Shown piece by piece: positions 41,918 through 53,349 of a stretch of DNA of 64,000 nt (its first letter is position 1; every line of letters begins with the position of its first letter). The DNA comes from Iamia sp. SCSIO 61187 (GTDB lineage Bacteria; Actinomycetota; Acidimicrobiia; Acidimicrobiales; Iamiaceae). The translations under genes and the position numbers were made by a program. The notes beneath the pieces are model-generated. The model had not been told where the DNA came from. It made no database searches and saw nothing but the letters and a program-made list of their open reading frames with translations. The stretch is taken from the NCBI RefSeq assembly GCF_019443745.1, contig NZ_CP050948.1:1922001-1986000 (forward strand). The letters run 5' to 3'.

Positions 41918-43438
41918 GTGCTCGCCACCGTCTCGTCCGCCACGATCCTCGGGGTCGAGGGCCGCCACGTCACCGTCGAGGTCCACGTCACCACCGGCCT
42001 GCCCTCGTTCACCGTCGTCGGGCTGCCCGACACCGCCTGCCGGGAGGCCCGGGACCGGGCTCGCGCCGCCATCCAGAGCTCCGGCCTGGAGTGGCCGAGG
42101 ACGAAGGTCACCGTCAACCTGGCCCCGTCGGCCGAGCGCAAGATCGGCACCGGGCTCGACCTGGCCATCGCCCTGGCCGTGCTGGGCGCGACCGACCAGG
42201 TGCCGGTCCCCGCCCTGGCCGGTCTGGGCTGCATCGGTGAGCTGGGGCTCGACGGTGCGGTGCGGCCCGTCGCCGGCGTGGTGCCCCTGGTCGACGCCCT
42301 GCCCGACGGCGTGATCGTGGTCCCGGCCGCGTCGGCCCGCCAGGCGCGGCTCGTCGGCCGGCACGAGGTGCGCCCCGTCGACCGCCTGGCCGAACTGGTG
42401 CTGGCGCTCGCCGGCGACGGCCCGTGGCCGGATCCCGTCGAGCCGCCCCCACCGCCGCCGGAGCCGCCCCCACCCGACCTGGCCGACGTGCGGGGCCAGC
42501 CCGTGGCCCGCCAGGCCCTGGAGATCGCCGCAGCCGGGGGCCACCACCTCCTCCTCATCGGGTCGCCGGGGGCCGGGAAGACGATGCTGGCCCGCCGGCT
42601 GCCCGGCCTGCTGCCGCCCCTCGACACGCCCCAGGCCCTCGCCGTCACCCGGGTCATGTCCGCCGCCGGGCTCGAGGTGCCGGGCGCCGGGCTCGCCACC
42701 CGACCGCCGTTCCGCGCCCCCCACCACAGCTCCACCCTCGTGTCCCTGGTGGGAGGGGGGACGGCGATGCTCCGCCCCGGCGAGCTCAGCCTGGCCACCG
42801 AGGGCGTCTTGTTCCTCGACGAGATGGGGGAGTTCCCGCCCTCGGTCGTCGACGCCCTCCGCCAGCCCCTCGAGGAGGGCGTGGTGCGGGTGGCCCGAGC
42901 CCGGGCCAGCGTCACCCTGCCGGCCCGCTTCCTCCTGGTGGCGGCCACCAACCCGTGCCCGTGCGGCGAGGGCCTGGAGGCGGCCGCCTGCCGGTGCACG
43001 GAGGCGGCCCGGGCCCGGTACCGGCGCCGGCTCAGCGGTCCCATCCTCGACCGCTTCGACCTGCGGGTGGCCGTCCACCGCCCCGACCCCGTGGCCCTGC
43101 TCGCCACCGAGCCGGGCGAGCCGACCGCCGTCGTCGCCGGGCGCGTCGCCCGGGCCCGCCAGGTCGCCGCCGACCGGGGCGTCGAGACCAACGCCGCCAT
43201 CCCCGCCCGCGCCCTCGACGCCCTCGTCCCCCTCGACCGGCCGGCGACGCGCATGCTGGAGCTGGCGCTCACCCAGGGCCGCCTCACCGCCCGGGGCCTC
43301 GCCCGGGTCCGCCGCGTCGGCCGCACCGTCGCCGACCTGGCCGGCCTCGACCCGGAGGCACCGCTCGGCGTCGAGCCGGTGGCCCTGGCCATGGCCTTGC
43401 GGGGCCGCGCCTCGGCCGGGTCGGAGGTGGCGGCATGA
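41918..43438 (+). CDS. comM: YifB/ComM-family Mg-chelatase-like AAA+ ATPase
   Basis: 506 residues from GTG 41918. N-terminal ChlI-like S5 domain with V-T-V-E-V-H-V-T-T-G-L-P-S-F-T-V-V-G-L-P, then the AAA+ core with Walker A G-S-P-G-A-G-K-T-M near residue 214, Walker B V-L-F-L-D-E-M, and A-A-T-N-P-C-P-C-G (sensor 1 plus Cys cluster), and the C-terminal Mg_chelatase_C helices (A-R-G-L-A-R-V-R-R-V-G-R-T-V-A-D-L). ComM is a branch-migration helicase for integrating transformed DNA in Gram-negatives. Overlaps dprA by ATGA, consistent with DNA-uptake function. Confidence 0.95.
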   Translation: MLATVSSATILGVEGRHVTVEVHVTTGLPSFTVVGLPDTACREARDRARAAIQSSGLEWPRTKVTVNLAPSAERKIGTGLDLAIALAVLGATDQVPVPALAGLGCIGELGLDGAVRPVAGVVPLVDALPDGVIVVPAASARQARLVGRHEVRPVDRLAELVLALAGDGPWPDPVEPPPPPPEPPPPDLADVRGQPVARQALEIAAAGGHHLLLIGSPGAGKTMLARRLPGLLPPLDTPQALAVTRVMSAAGLEVPGAGLATRPPFRAPHHSSTLVSLVGGGTAMLRPGELSLATEGVLFLDEMGEFPPSVVDALRQPLEEGVVRVARARASVTLPARFLLVAATNPCPCGEGLEAAACRCTEAARARYRRRLSGPILDRFDLRVAVHRPDPVALLATEPGEPTAVVAGRVARARQVAADRGVETNAAIPARALDALVPLDRPATRMLELALTQGRLTARGLARVRRVGRTVADLAGLDPEAPLGVEPVALAMALRGRASAGSEVAA

Positions 43439-44574
43439 CCACCGACGAGCTGCCGGCGGCGGCGTGGTGGGTGGCCCTCGCCGGGCTCCCGGCGATGGGC
43501 CCGGCCCGCCTCGGCGCGCTGTGGGAGGCGGGCGCGGCCGAGGAGGCGTGGGACCTCGTCCGCTCCGGGCGGGCCCACACCCTGCGGCCGCTGGCCGAGG
43601 TGGTGGGGCCCGGCGCCGCCACCCAGGCCGAGGCCTGGGCCCGGGCCAGCGGCGCGGTCGACGTCGGCGCCCTCTGGCGTCGGCACCGCGACCGGGGCAT
43701 CACCGTGGCGGTGCGGGGCGACGGCCGCATGCCCACCCGCCTCGACGAGGACCTCGAGCCACCGGTCGTGCTCTTCGGCGACGGGGCCCTGGGCGCGACG
43801 GCGGGGCCGACGGTGGCCATCGTCGGCACCCGTCGGTGCACCCCCGCCGGCGCCGAGCTGGCCCACGAGATCGGCCGGCAGTGCGCCCGGGCCGGCGGGC
43901 GGGTCGTCTCCGGGCTGGCCCAAGGCATCGACGCCGCCGCCCACGCCGGAGCCCTCGCCGGCGGCCCGGGCTGCGCCCCGCCCGTCGCGGTCGTGGGGAG
44001 CGGGCTCGACGTCGTCTACCCGGCGCGCAGCGGGCCGCTGTGGCGCCGGGTGGCGGCGGCCGGCGTCGTCTTGAGCGAGTACCCGCTGGGCACCCCGCCG
44101 GGCCGCTGGCGGTTCCCGGCCCGCAACCGCCTCGTCGCCGCCCTGGCCGACGTCGTCGTCGTGGTCGAGTCGCCTCGGCGGGGCGGCTCGATGTACACCG
44201 TCGACGAGGCGCTGCGCCGCCAGCGCACCGTCCTCGCCGTGCCCGGCTCGATCCGCTCGGCCGCCTCGGCCGGGACGAACTGGCTGCTGTCCCAGGGCGC
44301 CGAGGTGTGCTCGGGGGCCGACGACGTGCTGGTCGCCGCCGGGCTGGTCGCCGCCCCCGAGGAGGCCGCCGGCGTCCTCGACCCGCGCCCCCGTCCGCGC
44401 GGAGACGGGGCCCGGATCCTCCGGGCCATCGGGTGGGAGCCGGCCACCCTCGACGCCGTCGCGGCCCGCACCGGCCTCGCCCTCGGCCCCCTGGCCGTGG
44501 CCCTCGACCAGCTCGAGGTCGACGGGTGGGTCGATCGCCGGGGCGGGCGCATCGAGAGGCGGGTGTCGCTGTGA
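43435..44574 (+). CDS. dprA: DNA-processing protein DprA
   Basis: 379 residues from ATG 43435. A helical SAM-like N-terminus (about 1-75) leads to the Rossmann fold: V-A-I-V-G-T-R-R, G-R-V-V-S-G-L-A-Q-G-I-D-A-A-A-H, V-V-G-S-G-L-D-V-V-Y-P, P-L-G-T-P-P-G-R-W-R-F-P-A-R-N-R (DprA signature), and G-S-M-Y-T-V-D-E-A. The C-terminal winged-helix (about 320-379) is present. Loads RecA on incoming single-stranded DNA. Within comM-dprA-recombinase. Confidence 0.96.
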   Translation: MTTDELPAAAWWVALAGLPAMGPARLGALWEAGAAEEAWDLVRSGRAHTLRPLAEVVGPGAATQAEAWARASGAVDVGALWRRHRDRGITVAVRGDGRMPTRLDEDLEPPVVLFGDGALGATAGPTVAIVGTRRCTPAGAELAHEIGRQCARAGGRVVSGLAQGIDAAAHAGALAGGPGCAPPVAVVGSGLDVVYPARSGPLWRRVAAAGVVLSEYPLGTPPGRWRFPARNRLVAALADVVVVVESPRRGGSMYTVDEALRRQRTVLAVPGSIRSAASAGTNWLLSQGAEVCSGADDVLVAAGLVAAPEEAAGVLDPRPRPRGDGARILRAIGWEPATLDAVAARTGLALGPLAVALDQLEVDGWVDRRGGRIERRVSL

Positions 44575-44655
44575 CCGCGACGCCGGCCCTCCTGCTCCCG
44601 GCCGTGCTGCTCGCCGGCACCGCGGTCGCCGTCGCTGCCCTCGCCGCTCGGTACC

Positions 44656-45591
44656 GTGGGCGCGGTGGACGACGCGGGCTGGGACGTCGAGGCGTACCTC
44701 CAGTCGCTCACCGACGTCAGCCCGGCGACGCTCACCGCCTACGGCCGGGACCTGCGCCGGTTCGTCGCCTGGGCCGAGCGCAACGCCCACGCCGGGCCGG
44801 GCCGGATCAACCGCTCGACCCTCCGCGTGTACCTCGGGGAGCTGGCCGACGGGCTCGACGGCCCCGGCGACCACCGCGGCCAGACCGTCGAGCGGGCGGG
44901 CCTCTCGCCCCGCTCGCTCGCCCGCCACGTGAGCTCGCTCCGCCGCTACTTCCACTGGGCGCGGCGGACGGGACGGATCGGGGCCGACCCGGCCCTCGAC
45001 GTCTCGGCCCCCCAGGGCGACTCGCGGCTCCCGCAGGTCCTGCGCCCGGACCAGGTCGACGCCATGGTGGAGGCGACCCGCCCCGACGACCCCGTCGAGC
45101 GCTGCTTCCACGCCCGCGACGACGCCGTGATCGAGCTGCTCTACGGCAGCGGGCTCCGGGTCTCGGAGCTGTGCGGGCTGGCCCCGGGCGACGTCGACCT
45201 GGAGCGGGGGCGGGTCACGGTGCTGGGCAAGGGGTCCAAGCAGCGCATCGTGCCCGTGAGCGAGCCAGCGGTGGCGGCGATCCGCCGCTGGCTGCCCCGC
45301 CGGGCCGACCTGGTGGGCGCGGCGCCGGTCCCGGCCCTGTTCGTGAACCGCCGCCGGCGGCCCCTGACGCCCCGCGACGTGCGCCGCATCCTCGACGGGC
45401 GCTCGGCCAGCCCGACCCACCCCCACGCCCTGCGCCACAGCTTCGCCACCCACCTGCTCGACGGGGGCGCCGACCTGCGGGCGGTGCAGGAGCTGCTCGG
45501 TCACGCCGACCTCCGGACGACGCAGATCTACACCCACGTGAGCAAGGAGCGGCTCCGGCAGGTGCACACCGAGACCCACCCCCGGGCCTGA
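44656..45591 (+). CDS. tyrosine recombinase (XerC-type)
   Basis: 311 residues from GTG 44656 (an alternative GTG lies at 44665). SAM-like core-binding domain in residues 10-110 with Y-L-x-x-L-x4-S-P-A-T-L-x-A-Y-x-R-D-L-x-x-F. The catalytic domain has Arg in S-G-L-R-V-S-E-L, Lys in [25 protein letters not shown] and the nucleophile Tyr292 in T-Q-I-Y-T-H-V. Position after dprA is that of xerC in actinobacteria, acting on chromosome dimers at dif with XerD. Slightly Arg-rich; all six catalytic residues are present. Confidence 0.93.
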   Translation: MGAVDDAGWDVEAYLQSLTDVSPATLTAYGRDLRRFVAWAERNAHAGPGRINRSTLRVYLGELADGLDGPGDHRGQTVERAGLSPRSLARHVSSLRRYFHWARRTGRIGADPALDVSAPQGDSRLPQVLRPDQVDAMVEATRPDDPVERCFHARDDAVIELLYGSGLRVSELCGLAPGDVDLERGRVTVLGKGSKQRIVPVSEPAVAAIRRWLPRRADLVGAAPVPALFVNRRRRPLTPRDVRRILDGRSASPTHPHALRHSFATHLLDGGADLRAVQELLGHADLRTTQIYTHVSKERLRQVHTETHPRA

Positions 45592-46181
45592 GGGCGCCCC
45601 GGGCCGGGCGCCGGCGCCGGGCCCTGGTCGTCCTCGCCGTGGTCGTGGCGGCGACGGCGTCGGTGCTCCCCGGTGGCCCCGGGGCGCCGCGGGCGGCGGC
45701 CCAGGTCGGCGACCCGGGGGGCGGGGGAGCGGTCGACTACGACCCCCCGGTCGACGCCCCGATCAGCGACCCGTTCCGGCCGCCGCCCCAGCCCTGGCTC
45801 CCGGGCAACCGGGGGGTCGAGTACGCCACCGAGCCCGGGACGCCGGTCCGGGCCGCAGGGCGGGGGACGGTCACCTTCGCCGGCCGCGTCGCCGGCGAGC
45901 TCCACGTCACCGTCACCCACCCCGACGGGATCCGCACGTCGTACTCGTTCCTGGCCACGGTGGCGGTGGCCGCCGGGACCGTCGTCCCGGGCGGCCACGT
46001 GCTGGGGACGACCGGGAGCCGCCTGCACGTCGGCGCCCGGCGGGGCGACGCCTACATCGACCCGACGTCGCTCTGGGGCGCCGACGGCCCACCCTGGGTG
46101 CGGTTGGCCCCGGTCGACGGAGGCCGCCGCCGGGCCCCACCGACCCGGAGTTTTGGTGGGCTCGGTGGCGTCGCGGCCTAA
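45588..46181 (+). CDS. secreted M23-fold protein with lost zinc ligands; probable CTG start
   Basis: About 197 residues if it begins at CTG 45588, overlapping the recombinase stop as CTGA. That start gives a textbook signal peptide ([10 protein letters not shown], an 11-residue hydrophobic core, cleavage after A-A-A). The first GTG in frame, 45639, would remove the basic part. The LytM/M23 fold is recognisable ([21 protein letters not shown]-x-V-L-G-T-T-G). The first zinc His is replaced by Asn (G-N-R-G-V-E) and the H-x-H motif reads R-L-H-V, so it is probably an inactive, EnvC-like regulator or peptidoglycan-binding protein. Start codon uncertain. Confidence 0.75.
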   Translation: MRAPRAGRRRRALVVLAVVVAATASVLPGGPGAPRAAAQVGDPGGGGAVDYDPPVDAPISDPFRPPPQPWLPGNRGVEYATEPGTPVRAAGRGTVTFAGRVAGELHVTVTHPDGIRTSYSFLATVAVAAGTVVPGGHVLGTTGSRLHVGARRGDAYIDPTSLWGADGPPWVRLAPVDGGRRRAPPTRSFGGLGGVAA

Positions 46182-46184
46182 GAT
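46179..46184 (+). promoter_or_regulatory. possible -10 element TAAGAT of rpsB-tsf
   Basis: TAAGAT overlaps the M23 stop codon and would start transcription about 115 nt before rpsB. No good -35 at ideal spacing. Confidence 0.35.
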
Positions 46185-46233
46185 CATCCGTCGGCCCTGG
46201 CACCAGGTCGGGGCCGCGCACACAACCTCTCAG

Positions 46234-46275
46234 CCCGGTCCACCAACGGTCGCCCTCACCGGCGTCAGGACCGGG
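46234..46275 (+). promoter_or_regulatory. structured rpsB leader
   Basis: Perfect 8-bp arms CCCGGTCC (46234-46241) and GGACCGGG (46268-46275) enclose a second stem CGGT/ACCG. It sits 31 nt before the rpsB start and could mediate S2 autoregulation, as known for rpsB-tsf in other bacteria; inference only. Confidence 0.35.
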
Positions 46276-46306
46276 TGACGTCGAACCGTTGGGAAAGGAG
46301 ATCGAC

Positions 46307-47323
46307 GTGGATCAGCCCGTCGTGACCATGAAGCAGCTCATCGAGGCGGGTGTCCACTTCGGGCACCAGACGCGTCGGTGGAACCCGAAGATGCAGCGGT
46401 TCATCCACGGTGACCGCGGTGGCATCTACATCATCGACCTCAAGCAGACCCTCCAGCGCCTGGAGACGGCCTACAGCTTCATCCGGGACATGACCGCCGA
46501 CGGCGGCACCGTCTTGTTCGTGGGCACCAAGAAGCAGGCCCAGGACCCGGTCCAGAGCTACGCCGAGAAGTGCGGCATGCCGTACGTCAACCAGCGCTGG
46601 CTCGGCGGCATGCTCACCAACTTCGAGACCATCTCCAAGCGGGTCGCCAAGATGCAGGAGTACCGCCGCATGCGGCTCTCCGGCGAGTTCGACGCCATGC
46701 CCAAGAAGGAGGCCCTCCTCCTCAGCCGCGAGCTGGCCAAGCTCGAGCGCAACCTGGGCGGCATCCACCAGATGGAGAAGGTGCCCGACGCGGTGTTCGT
46801 GCTCGACACCAAGAAGGAGCACATCGCCGTCACCGAGGCGAACAAGCTCGGCATCCCGCTGGTCGCCGTGGTCGACACCAACTGCGACCCCGACGTCATC
46901 GAGTACGTCATCCCCGGCAACGACGACGCCATCCGCTCCGGCACCCTCATGTGCCGGATCATCTCCGACGCCGTCGAGGAGGGCCGCCTGATCGCGTCCC
47001 GCCGCGGCGGGGCGGCGGCCAAGGTCGTCCGCAGCGCCGAGGACGAGGCCCGCATCGCCGCCGAGCAGGCCGAGGCCCGCAACCAGGCCGCGGCCCAGGC
47101 CGCCGCCCGCGAGGCCCGTCTCGCCGCCGGGGCCACCGCCCCGGCCGCCCCCGAGGCCACCGACGGCCCCGGCACCCCGCCCGACACCACCGCCACCGAG
47201 GCCGCGGCCGAGGCTGCCGCCGAGCCCGAGGTCGCCCCGGCCACGGCGCCCGACGCCGAGGGCGAGATCCCGGCCGGCACCCCGGCCCCGAGCGACACCG
47301 CAGCAGCAGAGGAGCAGTCCTAG
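46307..47323 (+). CDS. rpsB: 30S ribosomal protein S2
   Basis: 338 residues from GTG 46307, with AAAGGAG (46294-46300) 6 nt upstream fixing the start. S2 core to about residue 235: [35 protein letters not shown], and D-T-N-C-D-P-D in the C-terminal part. The remaining 100 residues are Ala/Glu/Pro-rich and presumably disordered, longer than in most bacteria (total usually 240-290). Forms a unit with tsf (2-nt gap). Confidence 0.98.
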   Translation: MDQPVVTMKQLIEAGVHFGHQTRRWNPKMQRFIHGDRGGIYIIDLKQTLQRLETAYSFIRDMTADGGTVLFVGTKKQAQDPVQSYAEKCGMPYVNQRWLGGMLTNFETISKRVAKMQEYRRMRLSGEFDAMPKKEALLLSRELAKLERNLGGIHQMEKVPDAVFVLDTKKEHIAVTEANKLGIPLVAVVDTNCDPDVIEYVIPGNDDAIRSGTLMCRIISDAVEEGRLIASRRGGAAAKVVRSAEDEARIAAEQAEARNQAAAQAAAREARLAAGATAPAAPEATDGPGTPPDTTATEAAAEAAAEPEVAPATAPDAEGEIPAGTPAPSDTAAAEEQS

Positions 47324-47325
47324 AC

Positions 47326-48120
47326 ATGGCCGACTTCACCGCCAAGGACGTCCAGGCCCTGCGCCAGTCGACCGGCGCCGGGATGATGGATGCCAAGAAG
47401 GCGCTCACCGAGAACGGGGGCGACCCCGACGCCGCGGCCAAGTGGCTGCGGGAGAAGGGCCTGGCCAAGGCGGCCTCCCGCACCGACCGCGACAACAGCC
47501 AGGGCACCGTCGCCGTGGCCCTCGAGGGCTCCGTCGCCGCCATCGTCGAGCTCAAGTGCGAGACCGACTTCGTGGCCAAGTCCGACCAGTTCACCGCCCT
47601 CGTCCAGGAGATCGCCACGCTCGTGGCGGTCAAGGGTGAGAGCGCGGCGACCTCGAAGACCGAGGCCATCGACGACCTCAAGCTCACGCTCAAGGAGAAC
47701 ATCGAGCTGGGCCAGGTCGTGCGCATCGAGGCCGAGCCCGGCCACGTCATCGACTCCTACGTGCACCGCCAGGACGGCCGCGGGGTCAACGGCGTCATCG
47801 TCGAGCTCACCGGGGGCACCCGGGAGCTGGCCCACGACGTCGCCGTGCACGTGGCCTTCACCAAGCCCATCGGCATCCGGCGCGAGGACATCCCCGAGGC
47901 CGAGGTGGCCGAGGAGCGGGCGACGCTCGAGGGCATCACCCGCGCCGAGGGCAAGCCCGAGGCCGCCATGGAGAAGATCGTCGAGGGGCGTCTCACCGGC
48001 TGGTTCAAGGAGCGCGTCCTCCTCGAGCAGGGCTTCGTGAAGGACGAGAAGACCACCATCAAGGCCCTCCTGGGCGACGCCGACGTCGCCCGGGTGGCCC
48101 AGGTCGTCGTCGGGTCGTGA
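47326..48120 (+). CDS. tsf: elongation factor Ts
   Basis: 264 residues from ATG 47326. UBA-like N-terminus [20 protein letters not shown], then [10 protein letters not shown] (the conserved T-D-F-V-A motif that enters EF-Tu) and the C-terminal dimer module. Exchanges GDP for GTP on EF-Tu. The last codons merge into a 20-bp repeat (48117-48136). Confidence 0.98.
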   Translation: MADFTAKDVQALRQSTGAGMMDAKKALTENGGDPDAAAKWLREKGLAKAASRTDRDNSQGTVAVALEGSVAAIVELKCETDFVAKSDQFTALVQEIATLVAVKGESAATSKTEAIDDLKLTLKENIELGQVVRIEAEPGHVIDSYVHRQDGRGVNGVIVELTGGTRELAHDVAVHVAFTKPIGIRREDIPEAEVAEERATLEGITRAEGKPEAAMEKIVEGRLTGWFKERVLLEQGFVKDEKTTIKALLGDADVARVAQVVVGS

Positions 48121-48136
48121 GCGAGCGCAGCGAGCG
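48117..48136 (+). repeat. SER-repeat element, copy 1
   Basis: GTGAGCGAGCGCAGCGAGCG, beginning at the tsf stop codon. An identical 20-bp copy begins at the pyrH stop (48883). Confidence 0.7.
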
Positions 48137-48160
48137 GGCAAGAAGGTACGGGCACCGCTC

Positions 48161-48886
48161 GTGACCGAGCCCCGCTGGAACCGCGTCGTCCTCAAACTGT
48201 CCGGTGAGGCCTTCGCCGGCGACCAGGGCTACGGCATCGACGGCGAGACGCTCCGCATGCTCGCCGGCGAGATCTGCGCGGTGCGGAACGACCTGGGCAC
48301 CGACATCGCCATCGTCGTCGGCGGCGGCAACATCTGGCGGGGCCAGATCGGCGCCGGCGAGGGCATGGACCGGGCCCAGGCGGACCAGATGGGGATGCTG
48401 GCGACGGTCATCAACGCCCTCGGCCTCCAGGAGATGCTCGAGCAGATGGGCCAGCCGACGCGGGTCCAGTCGGCGGTCCACATGGAGCAGATCGCCGAGC
48501 CCTACATCCGGCGCCGGGCGATCCGGCACCTGGAGAAGGGTCGGGTCGTGATCCTGGCCGGCGGGCTCGGCAGCCCGTTCTTCACCACCGACACCCCGGC
48601 CGCCCTCCGCGCCGCCGAGATCGACGCCCAGGCCGTCCTCAAGGGCACCCACTCGGGCGTCGACGGCGTCTACACCGCCGATCCGAAGCTGGACCCCACG
48701 GCCACCAAGCTCACCGAGGTGTCCTACATGGACGTCCTCAACAAGGGCCTCAACGTCATGGACCCGACGTCCATCACCTTCTGCATGGACAACGCCCTGC
48801 CGATCGTCGTGTTCGACGTGACCGCGGCCGGCAACCTCCGGCGCGTCCTCGACGGCGACGGGGCAGTCGGTACTCTGGTCCGGTGA
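48161..48886 (+). CDS. pyrH: UMP kinase
   Basis: 241 residues from GTG 48161. Amino-acid-kinase fold with [37 protein letters not shown]-like segment and the [15 protein letters not shown] block. Phosphorylates UMP to UDP. Part of the conserved rpsB-tsf-pyrH-frr-cdsA order. Confidence 0.97.
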   Translation: MTEPRWNRVVLKLSGEAFAGDQGYGIDGETLRMLAGEICAVRNDLGTDIAIVVGGGNIWRGQIGAGEGMDRAQADQMGMLATVINALGLQEMLEQMGQPTRVQSAVHMEQIAEPYIRRRAIRHLEKGRVVILAGGLGSPFFTTDTPAALRAAEIDAQAVLKGTHSGVDGVYTADPKLDPTATKLTEVSYMDVLNKGLNVMDPTSITFCMDNALPIVVFDVTAAGNLRRVLDGDGAVGTLVR

Positions 48887-48950
48887 GCGAGCGCAGCGAG
48901 CGAACCCAGGGGCGCAGTTCGGTCTTCGACGACGGAGCGAGCGCAGCGAG
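48883..48950 (+). repeat. SER-repeat element, copies 2 and 3
   Basis: Copy 2 (48883-48902) is identical to the tsf copy and starts at the same place relative to the pyrH stop. Copy 3 (48935-48950, GAGCGAGCGCAGCGAG) follows 32 bp later. The spacer to frr can be read as a 64-residue frame starting M-S-E-R-S-E-R, but nothing else in it looks coding. Confidence 0.7.
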
Positions 48951-49073
48951 TGGAGGCGTTCGGCGATCACCGGCGCTCGTCGTCCTCCGCGGGGACGTGC
49001 TGGGCCCACGAGCTCGGGCTGGCGCGCCGGTGATCGAGCGGATGCCAGGTGTCTCCGGCCCGGTGACGAGCCG

Positions 49074-49646
49074 ATGAGCGATCCCGAGATGGTGGCGCTC
49101 GTCCTCGACGAGGCCAAGGACAAGATGGAGAAGGCCGTCGTGCACGCCCGGCAGGCCTTCGCCGGGGTGCGCACCGGCCGCGCCGCCCCCGGTCTGGTCG
49201 AGAAGCTGATGGTCGAGTACTACGGCGCCGACGTCCCCCTCCAGCAGATGGCGAACATCTCGGTGCCCGAGGCCCGGATGCTGGTCATCTCGCCCTACGA
49301 CAAGGGCGCCATGGCCGCCATCGAGAAGGCGATCCGCAACTCGGACCTGGGCCTCAACCCCAGCAACGACGGCGTGATCATCCGGCTGAGCTTCCCGCCC
49401 CTCACCGGCGAGCGGCGCAAGGACCTCGTGCGCCTGGTGAAGCAGATGGCCGAGGACAACCGGGTGTCGGTGCGCAACGCCCGTCGCACGGCGCGCAGCG
49501 AGCTGGAGACGCTGGCCAAGGACGGCGACCTCTCCGAGGACGAGCTGGCCCGGGCGGAGAAGGAGATCGACGCCCTCACGCACCGCATCGAGGCCCAGAT
49601 CGACGAATCCCTCGCCCAGAAAGAGACCGAGCTGCTCGAGGACTGA
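49074..49646 (+). CDS. frr: ribosome recycling factor
   Basis: 190 residues from ATG 49074. RRF helices with V-R-T-G-R-A-A-P-G-L-V, Y-Y-G-A-D-V-P-L-Q-Q-M-A-N-I, P-Y-D-K-G-A-M-A-A-I-E-K-A-I, S-N-D-G-V-I-I-R-L-S-F-P-P-L-T-G-E-R-R. Splits post-termination ribosomes with EF-G. Full length (about 185). Confidence 0.98.
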   Translation: MSDPEMVALVLDEAKDKMEKAVVHARQAFAGVRTGRAAPGLVEKLMVEYYGADVPLQQMANISVPEARMLVISPYDKGAMAAIEKAIRNSDLGLNPSNDGVIIRLSFPPLTGERRKDLVRLVKQMAEDNRVSVRNARRTARSELETLAKDGDLSEDELARAEKEIDALTHRIEAQIDESLAQKETELLED

Positions 49647-49706
49647 GCGCGCCGGCCCCTCGTGGGCCTGGCTGCGCCGGTCCCCGGGCACGACGCAAGG
49701 AGAGCG

Positions 49707-52133
<2,427 letters not shown>

Positions 52134-52149
52134 CCGGGACGGCCGCATC

Positions 52150-53307
52150 GTGACCACCGTCGCCCTGGCCGGTTCGACCGGGTCGATCGGCACCCAGACG
52201 CTCGAGGTCGTCGCCGCCGAGCCCGAGCGCTACCAGGTGGTGGCGCTGGGCGCCGGCGGGGGCCAGGTCGACCTGCTGGTCACCCAGGCCCGGGCCACCG
52301 GCGCCGCCGTCGTCGCCGTCGCCGACGAGACCAAGGCGCTGGAGGTCGAGGCCGCCCTGCCGGGGGTCGAGGTCCGGGCCGGGACCAAGGGGCTGGCCAG
52401 CCTGGGCGCCGAGGCCGACGTGTGCGTCAACGGCGTCGTCGGCTTCGCCGGCCTCGAGGTCACCCTGGCCACGCTCGAGGCCGGGCGCCGCCTGGCCCTG
52501 GCCAACAAGGAGTCGCTGATCGCCGGCGCCCCGGTGGTCCAGCCCGCCCGCCGCACGCCGGGGGCCGAGATCGTCCCCGTCGACAGCGAGCACTGCGCCA
52601 TCCACATGTGCCTGCGCTCGGGGGACCCCACCGGGCCCGACCGCGTCGCCCGCATCGTGCTGACGGCGAGCGGGGGACCGTTCCGGGGCCGGAGCCGGGC
52701 CGACCTGGCCCAGGTCACCGTGGACGAGGCCCTCGCCCACCCCACCTGGTCGATGGGCCCCAAGATCACCGTCGACAGCTCGACGCTGATGAACAAGGGC
52801 CTGGAGGTCATCGAGGCCCACGAGCTGTTCGGCACCCCCTACGACGCCATCGAGGTCGTGGTCCACCCCCAGTCGATCATCCACTCGATGGTCGAGTTCA
52901 CCGACGGCGCCACCGTGGCCCAGCTCTCGCTCCCGGACATGCGGCTGCCCATCGGCTACGCCCTGGCCCACCCGGATCGGCTGGCCGCCCCCTTCGGGCG
53001 CATCGACTGGGGCCAGCTGTCCCGGCTGGACTTCGAGCCCCCCGACCTCGACGCCTTCCCCTGCCTGCGCCTGGCCTACGAGGCCGGCCGGGCGGGCGGG
53101 GGCACGCCGGCGCTGCTCAACGCGGCCAACGAGGTGGCGGTCGAGGCCTTCCTGGGGGGTGCCCTCACCTGGTCGGGCATCCCTGACGTCCTGGAGGAGG
53201 TCCTCTCCCGGCATGATGGGGGAGACCCCGACAGCGTCGAGGCCGTGATCGAGACCGACCGGAGGGGCCGCGCCGCGGCCCGCACGGTCATCGCGGGACG
53301 GTCGTAG
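52150..53307 (+). CDS. dxr: 1-deoxy-D-xylulose 5-phosphate reductoisomerase
   Basis: 385 residues from GTG 52150, 16 nt after cdsA. NADPH site A-G-S-T-G-S-I-G-T-Q-T-L at residues 6-17; L-A-L-A-N-K-E-S-L; metal and substrate residues in P-V-D-S-E-H-C-A-I (Asp, Glu), T-A-S-G-G-P-F-R-G and T-V-D-S-S-T-L-M-N-K-G-L-E; V-H-P-Q-S-I-I-H-S-M-V. Second step of the MEP isoprenoid pathway and the fosmidomycin target. Followed by rseP and ispG. Confidence 0.97.
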   Translation: MTTVALAGSTGSIGTQTLEVVAAEPERYQVVALGAGGGQVDLLVTQARATGAAVVAVADETKALEVEAALPGVEVRAGTKGLASLGAEADVCVNGVVGFAGLEVTLATLEAGRRLALANKESLIAGAPVVQPARRTPGAEIVPVDSEHCAIHMCLRSGDPTGPDRVARIVLTASGGPFRGRSRADLAQVTVDEALAHPTWSMGPKITVDSSTLMNKGLEVIEAHELFGTPYDAIEVVVHPQSIIHSMVEFTDGATVAQLSLPDMRLPIGYALAHPDRLAAPFGRIDWGQLSRLDFEPPDLDAFPCLRLAYEAGRAGGGTPALLNAANEVAVEAFLGGALTWSGIPDVLEEVLSRHDGGDPDSVEAVIETDRRGRAAARTVIAGRS

Positions 53308-53323
53308 CCGACGAGAGGCACCG

Positions 53324-53343
53324 ATGAGCGAGCGAAGCAGGCG
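53324..53343 (+). repeat. SER-repeat element, degenerate copy
   Basis: ATGAGCGAGCGAAGCAGGCG, just before rseP; related to the 48117/48883 copies with three or more changes. Confidence 0.5.
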
Positions 53344-53349
53344 GCCCGG

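Noticed and set aside
44572-44655. Short hydrophobic frame from GTG 44572 between dprA and the recombinase
   Set aside because: No stop before running deep into the recombinase in another frame and no independent evidence of translation.
41713-45579. 1288-codon minus-strand open frame across comM-dprA-recombinase
   Set aside because: Arg/Pro/Gly-rich shadow frame caused by high GC; the plus-strand genes have full motif sets.
46289-46306. TTG start at 46289 for rpsB
   Set aside because: It would place the AAAGGAG ribosome site inside the coding region; GTG 46307 sits at proper spacing and begins the S2 homology.
48883-49077. 64-residue frame beginning M-S-E-R-S-E-R between pyrH and frr
   Set aside because: It is a reading of the SER-repeat element plus spacer; no family likeness, no ribosome site of its own, and the reading depends on the repeat.
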